DNA from: Muscardinus avellanarius
Taxonomy: Eukaryota > Chordata > Mammalia > Rodentia > Gliridae
NCBI GenBank assembly: GCA_963383645.1
Contig: OY726574.1
Coordinates: 58,826,894 to 58,890,893, forward strand
Direction: 5' to 3'
DNA: 64,000 bases
Shown: piece by piece, positions 32,804 to 43,125 of the stretch
How the letters are laid out: every line of letters starts with the position of its first letter
Numbering within the stretch: the first letter of the stretch is position 1
Notes under the pieces: generated by a model
Database searches by the model: none
Told to the model about the DNA's origin: nothing
What the model saw: only the letters and a program-made list of their open reading frames with translations
Position numbers and translations under genes: made by a program

Positions 32804-33688
32804 ATGGGAAAGAGGAATAATACTGGAGCAATAAATGCCCACAACCCCACAACATCAGAACCCGATAAAACTGAAAATCAGAGATTTCTAGAAGATCAAA
32901 TCAGGAAAATAACTGTAGAAATAATAGAGGTGCTTCGAAAAGAACTCAGAGAGAGCCAAAAAGAGATAAAGGATGCAATTAATGAAGTAAAGGCCTCAAT
33001 TCAAAGCACAAACAACCGATTAGAACACATGGAGAACAGAATCTCGCTCTTAGAAGATGAGCAATCCAAAAATGAACACATAGTTTCTAATCTAGAAAAA
33101 AATATCCGACAGCAGGAATCTGATATTGAAGAAATATGGGCCCATTTTAAGAGAGCTAACCTAAGAATAATTGGAATAGAGGAGGGAAAAGAAAGTGAAA
33201 CCAAAGGGATCAACAATCTCTTCAAGGAAGTAATAGCAGAAAATTTTCCAGACATAGAGCAAGAGGTCGATACACAGGTCCAGGAAACTTATAGAACTCC
33301 CTTTAGACAGGATCGGAGAAGAGGATCCCCACGCCACATAATTGTCAAAATGACCAATGTGGAAGCCAAGCAGAGAATCTTAAAGGCAACAAAAGCAAAG
33401 GGCCAAGTGACATTCAGAGACAAACCAATTAGAATCACTCCAGACTTCCCAAACCAAGTTATGAGAGCCAGAAGGGCTTGGAGTAACATATTCCAAACTC
33501 TGAAAGAAAACAACTTCCAGCCAAAAATTTCCTACCCAGCAAAACTTTCTATCAAATTAGAAGGAGAAATAAGAAGCTTCCATGACAAACAGAAACTGAA
33601 GGAATTTATGTCTTCAAAACCAGCACTAGAGAAAATACTCAAAGAGATTAACTACAAAGAAGAAATAGGTAACACACTCCAGAACTAG
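32804..33688 (+). CDS. ORF1: L1 ORF1 protein (copy B), 294 aa, slightly shortened
   Basis: Same RNA-binding L1 chaperone as copy A. The start is the ATG of MGKRNN in strong Kozak context. The upstream GTG of the same open frame is not needed. The coiled coil, RRM (NLRIIGIEEG to SPRHIIVKM) and C-terminal domain (PNQVMRARRAW, NFQPKISYPAKLS) are complete. A TAG replaces the GAG found in copy A, so the last 11 residues are lost, beyond the conserved domain. About 16 substitutions separate the two proteins by eye, most of them conservative, with no frameshift. Confidence 0.92.
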   Translation: MGKRNNTGAINAHNPTTSEPDKTENQRFLEDQIRKITVEIIEVLRKELRESQKEIKDAINEVKASIQSTNNRLEHMENRISLLEDEQSKNEHIVSNLEKNIRQQESDIEEIWAHFKRANLRIIGIEEGKESETKGINNLFKEVIAENFPDIEQEVDTQVQETYRTPFRQDRRRGSPRHIIVKMTNVEAKQRILKATKAKGQVTFRDKPIRITPDFPNQVMRARRAWSNIFQTLKENNFQPKISYPAKLSIKLEGEIRSFHDKQKLKEFMSSKPALEKILKEINYKEEIGNTLQN

Positions 33689-33810
33689 AGAAACAAGATT
33701 TTCCATCTAACAAACAACTAAGATTGGTTATCTGTGGAGATTCATTATTTATGTTAGTCTTTTACCTATCTCTAAAGGGTATTGTTTGCCTTTATTGTTG
33801 TTAATTTTTA

Positions 33811-34418
33811 GGATTCCTAGTTGGAATATTAATACACCTTCAGATATAGCATTTGGAAATATTTTATCCCATTCTATTAGTAACTGTTAACTCTGTGTAC
33901 ATTGTCTTTGGATATACAATTTTTTTTTTTAGGGAGTTTGTATACTCCTCTGTTGCCTGTGCCTTTGAAATCATAACCAAGAAATCACTGCCAATTTCAA
34001 TGTTGTGAGGTTTTATGACCCAGATTTTCTCCTAAAAGTTTATAGTCTTAAGATTTATATTTAGGTCTATTATCTATTTTGAGTTAATATTTGTATATGG
34101 GATTAGGTAAGGGTCCAATTTTATTCTTTTCCATGTAATTATTATTTTTTAACAATATTTAGTTAAAAGATTAATATTTCCACCACCAAATGTTTGTGGA
34201 AACCTTGTCAAAAATAACTTGACAATATAGGGAAGAATTTAGCTCTAGGCTTTTATTTAACTTCCATGGTTTATATATCTGCCTTTACAATAGTACTACA
34301 CTGTTTCAATTATTGTAGCTTTATATGGTTTGAAATCAGAAAATATATATCTCCTAGCTTTGTTCTTTTTCAAGATCGTTTTGGGTACCTAGAGTCCATA
34401 TTCCATATTAGGATAGAT
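33811..34418 (-). mobile_element. old L1 ORF2 piece, inverted inside copy B
   Basis: Plus-strand GGAAATATTTTATCCCATTC, TCTGTTGCCTGTGCCTTTG, TTTATATTTAGGTCT and TTGTTCTTTTTCAAGATCG are antisense L1 ORF2. Base by base it corresponds to 15,827-16,440 of copy A. Confidence 0.82.
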
Positions 34419-34792
34419 TTTTTTCTGAAAAATAAATATATAAATATATGATAGTTTCACCTAAAAAATAGAAAAAAAATATTCTCTGGTAAGAAAGAAA
34501 GCAAAAAGAAATATTGAAATGTTATCTTTAAGTCATCAAAAGCTTGGTATCAGACAAATGAAACTGTTATGTGAGATTATCATTTTTAATTTTAGATAAA
34601 TTGCCATAATACTAGATGTCAACTACTAAGCCAAGCATGGGAGGGAGGGATAGGGAGAGAATGGGGTGGGGATTGGGTGGGGGCTGACTGGGAAAAGTGT
34701 GCATGTATGTCTACAAAAGTATGTATCCTACTATGATGTATGAATACAGTGCACCAATAAAAATAAATAAATAATAAAAAAAATAAAATAAA

Positions 34793-34829
34793 GAGGAGTT
34801 TAAAGCTAAAAAAAAAAAAAAAAAAAAAA
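34793..34829 (+). other. terminal tail of copy B with short unique insert
   Basis: After the A-rich L1 end comes GAGGAGTTTAAAGCT and a second A-run. This may be a minimal 3' transduction. Confidence 0.6.
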
Positions 34830-34941
34830 GACCACGATGGGGCAGTGGGTGAAGTTGGACCCAGGGAAGGCCCAGATGGACTTGGGGCCAGTGGCTGCCT
34901 AGATGAAGTGGGTCCAGGGGCTGTGATTTAAAAGGCCCCAG

Positions 34942-35132
34942 GAAACTGCTGTGCTGGCACACACTTGTAATCCCATTATTTGGGAGTACAGGAAGATCCC
35001 AGGTTTGTGGCCAGCCTCAGTGAGGCCCTTCACAATTTAGTGAGACCTTGTTTCAAAATAAAAAAAAAAAATAGCACTGAGGGTATAGATCAGAGGTAGA
35101 ATATCCTTGGGTTCCATCCACAGTACAGAAAA
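34942..35132 (+). mobile_element. B1-dID SINE in MaLR internal region
   Basis: CTGTGCTGGCACACACTTG to TTCCATCCACAGTACAG. Confidence 0.88.
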
Positions 35133-35873
35133 AAAAATCCCAGCAGCAATGATTAAGGAGGGTATGACTACCTTTTCTGTTGGTGGCATCTCAGAGCTCA
35201 CATAATGCTGTCTTTGCTAGAAAAAGGGGGCCTTGGAGACTTCTCCCCAAATATCAGAGGAAGGTCTGGAAATCCAGGCAACATGTGGCAGGGTTAGAAT
35301 CTCTGCAAGCAGGCCCAAATGAAATACTTTGTGAGGTTGAAGCCAAGGTTGCAAGAAAAAAATATTGAGATTTAGAAACACAAAAAATGTGGAACAACCA
35401 TGAGAAAAGGCTGCTAGCTGCAAGTCATAGAGCCAGGCTGTAAGAGGCAGTGAGCCGCCCATTGCAATCAGCCAGGCCACAGGGTCGGGGCTGCCAAGGC
35501 CCCTTGGAGATCACATCTCACCACCATGTGCCCCAGACGCCAGAGTGGAGCCGCACGACCAAGGGCTTGCCCTGCCGGCTTTTGTTACTGTTTTGGTCTT
35601 TCCCTTCTTTCTATAACCCTATTATTCTCTTTGGGAATGCGAATTTACTCTTTGCTTTTGTATATTGGATGCATGTAACATGCTTTTTATTTTAATCCTC
35701 ATCATCTTTTACAGGGGAATTACAAAAGTTTACCTTGAATCTCAGAGGAGACTTTGGACTTTGGGACTTTTCCGCAATGCTGGAACTGTTCAGAATGTGG
35801 GTAACTCTTGAAGAGAATTAAATGCATTTTGCATTCCAAGTTGGGCATGAGCTCTGAGGGGTCAGGGGCAGAA

Positions 35874-36288
35874 TGTTATAGTTAGATACAAAATATCCCC
35901 TAAATAGTTAAATGATTAATATTTAGCATTGATAAAACTGAGCTATGAGTGTGGCCCCAGAAGTGGATACATCCATTGTAATGGATTTACCTGGGTGGTA
36001 CCCAGTAGGACAGTAGGGTGTGGCTAGAGGAGATGGTCCCTGGGGGTGTGACCTTAGAGATTATACATGGTTCCTCTTCCCCCATCTCTCTCTCTCTTGC
36101 TCCAGCCTCTGTGATGTGAAAAGCACGCCCATGTGCTCCATCTCCACCTCCCGCCCCCATGCCCTGAGATCTGCAGTTCCCAGGCTCACATGCACTGAGC
36201 CCAAAATTATAAGAAACTAAATCACCTTTCCCTGAGGTGATTGGCCAGATCTTTATATTATGATGCTTCTTGTAGTGGGACAAACCAT
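35874..36288 (+). repeat. MaLR 3' LTR
   Basis: Pairs with 31,005-31,478. Starts TGTTATAGTTAGATAC. The divergence from the 5' LTR is large, so the element is old. Confidence 0.8.
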
Positions 36289-36473
36289 CTTGTCCTCAAA
36301 TCCCAGCAAAGGAACTACTTAAATAAATCCTGTGTTCCCAGAATTACTGCTACTTTTACAGTAGTTTTCTTCTTTTTCCCTAATGCTTTTATCAACACTG
36401 TCCTTCTTTGCATAGATAAGCATGTCTTTGTTTTAAAAGTAAAAGGCAATTAAAATATTTAGAATCAACGGGT

Positions 36474-36705
36474 ACTTTAGCTTAGTCATCAACAGCATGG
36501 GCGTTAGCACCAGCCAAGTCTGAGTGTAAGTTCTAACTACAGTCTTAGTAGCCATAGTTCTCAGTACCTTTGTTTTCTCCCCTGTAAAAATAAGAGTGGA
36601 CTGGAATCTGACTCCTGCTATATTCGGGAAGCTAAGTAAAACTATACATGCAAACAGCTCAGCACAATACCTGGCACAGAATAGCCTTTTGCTAAATTAA
36701 GAACA
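36474..36705 (+). mobile_element. MIR SINE
   Basis: The tRNA-like head (CAACAGCATGGGCGTTAG), then TTGTTTTCTCCCCTGTAAAA and CTCAGCACAATACCTGGCAC, follow the MIR consensus in sense. This is one of the more complete MIRs here. Confidence 0.78.
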
Positions 36706-36870
36706 AGAGAGTAGTTGCATGTTGAGATACGGTTATATATAGCAGTCTCTTATATTCACACAAATACAGTGAGTGGAATTAGAAAAGATTTGATTCTGAG
36801 GTAAAGTGCTGATTTTCATGAATATGAAGATCAACTTTTATTAATAGCAACTTTGTAACTTAGCAACAGA

Positions 36871-36871
<1 letters not shown>

Positions 36872-36923
<52 letters not shown>
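36872..36923. repeat. (GT)n microsatellite
   Basis: About 50 bp of GT directly at the ID end of the next SINE. Confidence 0.97.
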
Positions 36924-36924
<1 letters not shown>

Positions 36925-36926
<2 letters not shown>

Positions 36927-37118
36927 ACTGGGGATCCTGAGGCATTCTAACTCCAAGCTACACCCCTAATCCTTTTTAGTTTTTTGTTTTGAGAGAGTCT
37001 TACTAGAGTCTTATTAGAGTCTCTCTAAGTTGCTTAGACAGGCCTTGAACCTATGATCCTCCTGTCCCAGCCTCCCAAGTACTAGGATTACAGGCATATG
37101 CTGCTCTGCCTGGCTTTG
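36925..37118 (-). mobile_element. B1-dID SINE
   Basis: TTTACTGGGGATCCTGAGG to ATGCTGCTCTGCCTGGCT, with AGAGTCTTA-TAGAGTCT repeated in the linker. Confidence 0.88.
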
Positions 37119-38184
37119 CTATGCTCTTTGTCACTCCCCACAATAAAGTGGTGAATTTTTACTCGCCATTTTCAAAATGATCATGCATCATGGGAGAACG
37201 GGATCTATTTTAGCAAGGTGAGGAGACTCTATCAAAATTCCTTTTTGGACAGTTCTGGAAAAGCCCTCAGCATGTGAATCTTGGTAAAGAGCTTTCTCTG
37301 CCCAGGAAAGACCAGCTTCTCCCTCTCTGCCATGAGGAGGCCTGTGAGTGAGGCTAATCTGATTGCATGTCCCAGTGAGGACTTTATTTCTGGAGAAAGT
37401 GATGGAAAGTATAAGTTCATAGCATCTGAGAGAATCCCCAGGGGTTTGACTTGGAGGAAGCAGTATCAGAGACGGCAGCAAATGGTACCCATGGCCAGTT
37501 CTGTTTCTTCTGCTGTTTTGCTTCCTTGTGTTAGTCTGGGCTGCCTTTCCAACCCTGCTGTTGAATTAGTGAGAAGAAATGGTTCTTCTGCCTAAGCCCA
37601 TATTTAGCTTCTCTTGCATTCAACTGAGCCCCCTAGGGATACACCAAGTTTCAGTATATCCTGGCTGCTCTGACTCAGGCCCAAATATCTTCTCTGCTGG
37701 TTTCAGAGAGCCACAAGACTACAGCTTTGTTTTTATGAAAGGCTTATTGAGAAAAAATAATCTAACAGTAGTCTTAGAATTCAAGGGCATAAAGAAAAAA
37801 GGTTCTGCAGACATGAATTGGCGACTCTGATTTCCCAAGCCCCAGATTTGTGGATAGCACAGACTTCTCGGTTCATTCTCTGCTCTTATTTATCATTTGG
37901 TCCCTTGAGTGCAAATATGCAGAATAAAGATGAACACATGTCTCCCAGGTCTTAAGGCCCTGCTCCATTTTCCATGTCCTATTCTAAAAGAACCTGCACA
38001 CTGTGTCAGCATCCTGTTTCACAAAATACAGCAGTGTATGAAGCCACTCAAGAACATTCAAGGATGATAAAAATGTCATGGGCAACGTGAGCATCACAAA
38101 TAATTACTTGGAAGCCTCTATTTTAAGCTTTCCCTTGAGACTGTTAAGATGCTAGGCTGAGCACTCCATTACACATTTATCAGA
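37119..38184. other. low-copy DNA
   Basis: About 1 kb without recognised repeats. Overlapping open frames on both strands (83-104 codons) have no recognisable domains or splice sites. Confidence 0.5.
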
Positions 38185-38840
38185 ACAGCCAATGAGAGCT
38201 TTCCAGTATTTATTGTGTGAAAGGCACTGTCCTATGCATCTTCCATCATGTTCTCACTAGCATTCTTACAGCTATTATCTAAAAGAGTGACTATGAGACT
38301 TAGAAGAAAGAAAATTTATTTTCTTGCAGTTTCAGGTTCTCAGGCAAGGCAGCAGGGGGAGGAGAGAGGAAGGGCACATGATCTGTGCTCCTCACATCAT
38401 GGAGGTCAAGGAAGAGATAACTGAGGGAAAAGAGGAAACATATATAATCCCAAGGCTGCTCCCCAACAACCTGCCTTCTCCAGCCACATTCTACCGGCCT
38501 AGGCCACCACTCAGATAAATCCAATAAAAGGAATTAATCCACTTCTGGGATTACAACCTTCAAGACTCAATTTCATCAACTAAAAAACATTAACAAATGG
38601 TTCAATTACATCAATGTATAAGCACCAATTTATAAGCTTTTACAGGACTATTCTATATATAATTATAATACATGGGTTAGCTCATGTACTTTTCCCAATG
38701 ATCTGAGAAGACAAACAATCCTATAATATTTAGCTGACTGAGGAAAACAAACCTTAGAAAAGTTAAGTCACTTGTCCAGAGTCTACACTACCTGGACAAC
38801 ATCTGGTAGATCACATATCTCCAGAGTTTGAAATTTTCAC
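38185..38840 (-). mobile_element. MIR SINE split by an LTR
   Basis: GTATTTATTGTGTGAAAGGC to ATTCTTACAGCTATTATC at the left and GACTGAGGAAAACAAACC to CACTTGTCCAGAGTCTAC at the right are consecutive parts of an antisense MIR. A MaLR LTR separates them. Confidence 0.65.
38286..38675 (-). mobile_element. MaLR-type LTR, antisense, inside MIR
   Basis: AAATTTATTTTCTTGCAG, TCACATCATGGAGGTCAAGG and GGAATTAATCCACTTCTGGG on the plus strand. Same antisense LTR family as 28,700 and 38,900. Confidence 0.68.
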
Positions 38841-38899
38841 CTGCCATTTTTTCCTACCTCATGCTGGTCTCAGTGTGGCCTCTGTCTCTGTTCTCTCCC

Positions 38900-39243
38900 T
38901 GTATCAATCAGCATTCTCATTGCTATGACCAAAAAAATTCTGATGACCACAACTTAGAAGGAAGACTTATTTGCTCACAATTATGGAGATTTCAGAGGTT
39001 CAGTCTACATTAGGCTGGGTGAAGTCTGCAGAGCTCAGGGCATGCACGAGGAGTAGAGAGAGAAGAGTGTGGAGGGCTCTGCTCTTACGTCATGGAGGCC
39101 AGAAGCAAGAGGAAGCATAAGAGGAGAAAGGACCATATAGAATCTCCAAGACCACGCTCCCAGGGCACCTCCTCAACTCTGGCCCCAACCTGGCTGCCTT
39201 GTTCACTTGAGGTCTGAGCACATTCTAAATTCAAACCATAACA
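38900..39243 (-). mobile_element. MaLR-type solo LTR, antisense
   Basis: Plus strand begins TGTATCAATCAGCATTCTCA and ends CAAACCATAACA (TGTTATGGTTTG in sense). A perfect 5-bp duplication CTCCC at 38,895-38,899 and 39,244-39,248 fixes both ends. Confidence 0.85.
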
Positions 39244-39495
39244 CTCCCTTCTTCTTTATGAAAATCACAGCCAGCCCTGCTGTAGGGCCAGTGACTCTGA
39301 AAGAACACCAACTGGCCATCAGAGTGACCCCGGTGGGCCAGTGCCACCTCTCCCAGCCTGCTGGCTTCTCGTGGTTCCTGGGCTTCTTACTCTATACAGA
39401 CAGCATAATTAGGGACTACCCAGCACCTTGCTAATTTAGGGAGTACTCAGCACCTTGCCTATATTCTCAGCATTTTCTTTCATCAGCAGCTGCGA

Positions 39496-39820
39496 TGACT
39501 GATAGATTTTTCAGTGTGCCCCACAACGGTTCACGTGCTGGGAGGTTGATCTCAAGATGGTGTTGAGAGGTGTTGGAACCGTTAAGAGGTACAGCCTACG
39601 GGACTAATTACCGGCCCCTTCCCTGTGTCCGCCCACCTTCCTGTCTTTCCACAAGATCTCTCCCTCTCACACACATGCTCCCACCATTATGCCGTTAGCT
39701 GTTTAAGTCTATGAAGCCACCCAGTCTTGGACTTTCAGCCTCCAAAACTGAGAAAAATAGACCTCTTTTCTTTTTAAAGAATCCAGCTTCAGGTATTTCC
39801 TTATAGAAAGGATTGACACC
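39496..39820 (+). mobile_element. MaLR-type LTR
   Basis: GTTCACGTGCTGGGAGGTTG, GTGTTGAGAGGTGTTGGAAC, TTTCAGCCTCCAAAACTGAG and CAGGTATTTCCTTATAG follow the sense order of a mammalian MST/MLT-type LTR. Confidence 0.75.
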
Positions 39821-40195
39821 GGAACCTAAAAAAAGAACAGCCTTAACTCAAATCCAAAGTGCCATCCCAGCTGCCTTCAAGCCAGGCCAGAGTCTGTGGA
39901 ACCCAGCTGAGCCCCCACTGATTCTATTCTGCCTCTTTTCAACCACAACTCTTTGACTACCTTCCCCGACTTTTACCATTTAGTATTGATCTCATATTAC
40001 ATGTGTTGGGGTTGGGTACAGAAATGTTTTGACTGTTTAGGCCTCTTGAGGCTTTTGTCTGGCTTTGCTGAATCAATCTAAGAACATATAAATACAGCTT
40101 ACTTCTCCTAAGCTTTATGCAGGCAAACAAAAATTGTGAAAAACAATTTTTACTCAGATTTTTTACTCAGTAAAAAAAAAAACAATTTTTACTCA
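39821..40195. other. low-copy DNA
   Basis: CAATTTTTACTCA recurs near 40,145-40,195. Nothing else recognised. Confidence 0.5.
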
Positions 40196-40485
40196 TTCTT
40201 TTCTCTAATATGCTCAATTAGGAAGTACTAGGGATACCAGAGGGACTCCAGACGATGGAGAAGAAACATCACCATAGCTAGAATGAAAGGATAGAGAGGA
40301 AAAAGGCTGAGGTTGATTAATGAATGAGCTACATCCAAATTGGTGTAAAAATATAAATATAGCATGGTTAACCTGGACACTCATTGTTGGGAGAAGGGAA
40401 GGGGTACCAAGCACAGTCTGAATGTATATCATTTTCAATATGTTCCACATAAAAATAAAAAAATATATAAAAAAGATAAAATAAA
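40196..40485 (+). mobile_element. L1 3' end, lineage II
   Basis: GGGACTCCAGACGATGGAG, GATTAATGAATGAGCTACAT and CATGGTTAACCTGGACACTC match 53,833-54,217 in sense. Confidence 0.85.
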
Positions 40486-41511
40486 ATAAATTTAAGACTC
40501 TCTACCCAATAGGGAATTTCTATGAACTCAGAGACACGATCACTTCATTTATTCAATCAAACACCCAATTTATTCTTCTTCTGTTTTCAATTAATCTAGA
40601 CCCTAAAACCTCCAGGTTTGTGCAACTTCGGCATCAGAGCCAGGATGGTAGACTCTCTTGCTAGTACCTATCTTCCTCTGCAGCTGGGAACACATGGCCT
40701 CGAGACGCTGAGCATTTTCCCATCATGGTTAACAGGCACGCTCCATATCCAGGATCCAGGAGAAAACGGACACAAGACTAACGCTGTATAAAATTTCCCG
40801 CTGTGAATGTCAGCTCTGAGACACAAGATTTCTGTAATTAGAAGGGAAATATAACCTTAGAGACAGTTTCTCTCACTATGAAATCTTAATTGACAAAGCA
40901 CCAGAGATAAAGAACTTAGCTATAATAACACAAGGAGTAATATTTATGGGAGAGAAGATTTTGCTCCACCTACAAAAAGTCATGAAAGCTCTGGTAAGAA
41001 TAATATAACAGCTACTACTCAAAACACATAAAATTTGTAGGGAAGCTACTTAAAGAAGGAATAGCCATAAAATGAAAACGATGACAAGTTATTTCTAACA
41101 TTTTTGGGATTCCCTTTCGGGATCCTAAATATGTACATTGCACATGATAAAAAAAAATTATTTGCTACTAGAAAAACACCTGATCCTTACATTGAAAAAT
41201 TCATTCCAAGCTATGCTTTATAGAACTGAGACTGACACACGGCAAATGAGGTCTCACATTTTCCAGGACATCATAGACTTCTTGGACTCTTGTCTTTGGC
41301 TTGACTTGACTCACAGGATGTACCTTCATGATCCTAGCACACTCACGTTTAATTTAATATTACCTCTTATTCAGAATCGAAGATAACACAACCTTTGTGT
41401 CATTACCACAATGGCTGGTATTTGGGTTTTGGTTTTGGTTTTGGTTTTAAAATTGATATCTCTTGTCATTTTCCTGTTTCCTCATTTTTGGAGAAAACGC
41501 CACATATCCAT
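40486..41511. other. low-copy DNA
   Basis: About 1 kb with no recognised repeat or exon. A short (TTTTGG)n run sits at 41,426-41,448. Confidence 0.5.
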
Positions 41512-41529
41512 GAAATCATTTCAAGTCAA

Positions 41530-41734
41530 TGGTAGTCATGATGAAGGCAATACTTCACATAATTCTATGTGCATATATGAAATTATCAATAGCAATCTCA
41601 GTGACATGTATGGGGAAGGGAGGAAGTGGAGTAGGGTCCAGAGGGCAACACACCAAGTGCTGCGTGTATGTATGTTCTATCAGTCTATACCTTCCTATGA
41701 TGTATAAATACAATGCACCAATAAAAATACATTA
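41530..41734 (+). mobile_element. severely 5'-truncated L1, lineage I
   Basis: Only about 205 bp of L1 3' UTR, ending CCTATGATGTATAAATACAA and CACCAATAAAAAT. An 18-bp target duplication GAAATCATTTCAAGTCAA at 41,512 and 41,735 is perfect. Confidence 0.92.
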
Positions 41735-41752
41735 GAAATCATTTCAAGTCAA

Positions 41753-42522
41753 CATAATGTGCTTCAGAAAACAGAAGCCTTGACAACCATCAACAAAGAA
41801 TGTGCATGGCACCTGTACAGTAGGTAAAGGATTCCTAGATAATGTCTTGCAACCTAAACAGGCACTCCTAATATACATTGTAATGTTCATTCAGCCTCAT
41901 TTACCAGGATTTATTAATTCCAAATTCCTGATCATTCAAATGAAGTAGATCTTTTGTTCCTTTAATAGATACTGCCTGTCTGGCTTTGCTAGGGATTAAG
42001 AAAAGGCAGAGAGCAAAGCAGTTCCCACTGCTGGACACACCTGCCCATGCTAGAAAGGAAGCACACCTGGTGCTGTGGGAGCTGAGCCGGGTCCACAAAA
42101 AGGACAGGAAAAGCCGGGCATAGCTATGCCTTGACAGGACTTGGCGACTGAGCACAAGGTTAAGTGAGAAGAAAAACAAGTCCTATGGTTTAAATTTACC
42201 TGATTAATTTATGGTGTGAAACATACTTTAGAGGTGGTACCAAAACAATGTTTAGGTCTCATGATTGGCCGAATTATGGTAGAGAATGTATAGATGTCAA
42301 AAAATTGTGTATCCAGGTTAATATTTCTGCAGTTTAGGAGTCACAACTTTAAAATAATAGAATGCTAGACAAAAGCACTTTGGCTCATAAGGCAATGGAT
42401 AAAACTGAGGGCGATATAAAGTAGAGTAAGAAATAAGTCAAATACAGTCTTTTGTTCAGCCCACATCAACTGAAGGCTGTACTTCTTGTCTATAATCAAT
42501 CCATCTTAATTGAAACGACTTG
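41753..42522. other. low-copy DNA
   Basis: Nothing recognised. Confidence 0.5.
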
Positions 42523-42524
42523 GC

Positions 42525-42733
42525 GGCAGGCACAGTGGTGGGCACCTATAATCTCAGAGACTCACACGGCAAGTTCAAGGTCAGACTTAGCAATTTAATG
42601 ACAGACCTTTTCTCAAAATAAAATTTGAAAAGAGGGCCCATGGTGTGGTGCGGTGGTTGAACACTTGCCCAGCCTATGTGAGGCCCTGAGTTCAAGCTCT
42701 TGTACTGCAAATATCATAAAAGTAAAATAAAAA
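42525..42733 (+). mobile_element. B1-dID SINE, old
   Basis: GGCACAGTGGTGGGCACC, then the tRNA-like GGTGCGGTGGTTGAACACTT and CCTGAGTTCAAGCTC. The right arm is closer to a tRNA/ID than in younger copies. Confidence 0.8.
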
Positions 42734-42829
42734 AAATTAAAGCTACTTGGTGGTATCTGAAAATAAAGATATATAATATTTCAAATATTTATTGTCATCA
42801 ATGTGTGAATATTTAACATAATTTTTGTA

Positions 42830-43125
42830 TGAAAATCAAAATTAGGACTATATATTCATTTTCATTTTATTATACTTGACTTGGTGCGTTGTGATCATAC
42901 GTCACAATGAGGTTCAGCGGTGGAAACAGGTGCACACAGCATTCGCTGACTCTTCCTCCGAGTCCCACCCCTCCCCTCCCCTCCCCACACATTATTGAGT
43001 TGGCACTGATCTTTCATGTATGTGCGTAGCGTTATTGGTAGTGTCTCCTTCATCAAGTCTCCTTCCCTCTCTCTTGCCTTAGACCCCTCCATTGCTCCAC
43101 TAGGTTTCTCCTCCGTTGTCCTTTA
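42830..43125 (-). mobile_element. possible L1 3' UTR, lineage III-like
   Basis: The C/T-rich middle and the TTGTGATCATACGTCACA context resemble antisense L1 3' UTR, but no ORF2 sequence is attached. Confidence 0.35.

Larger units (their letters stand above)
32019..34826 (+). mobile_element. composite half-L1, copy B (full length)
   Basis: A perfect 16-bp target duplication AAAGACCACGATGGGG flanks it (32,003-32,018 and 34,827-34,842). Order: 5' UTR 32,019-32,803, ORF1 32,804-33,688, filler about 33,700-34,620 containing an inverted old L1 ORF2 piece, L1 3' UTR about 34,620-34,760, A-rich stretch, a 15-base unique insert and a final A-tail of about 20. It is about 2.8 kb against 6-7 kb for a complete L1. 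It lies inside the MaLR internal region, so it is younger than that element. Confidence 0.93.
31005..36288 (+). mobile_element. MaLR retrotransposon, both LTRs and internal region
   Basis: Two same-orientation LTRs (31,005-31,478 and 35,874-36,288) share TGTTA-AGTTAGATA-AAAAT-TCCCC, the TGGATTTACCTG block, the GTGTGG-GGAGA box and the TGAGCCCAAAA / TATAAGAA end. The internal pieces (31,482-32,018 and 34,827-35,873) follow MaLR internal order: GGTACCAGG at the start, GGAAGAAATATCAAAACAGC, GCCACAGGGTCGGGGCTGCC, CAGAGGAGACTTTGGACTTT and GGGTCAGGGGCAG before the 3' LTR. No protein-coding capacity is evident. Half-L1 copy B and a SINE are nested inside. Confidence 0.82.

Noticed and set aside
31005..36288. 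MaLR as a coding provirus
   Set aside because: No gag, protease, polymerase or env reading frame is visible. MaLR elements are non-autonomous.
41426..41448. Telomere-like (TTTTGG)n
   Set aside because: Only about four units, not the vertebrate TTAGGG motif. A simple repeat.
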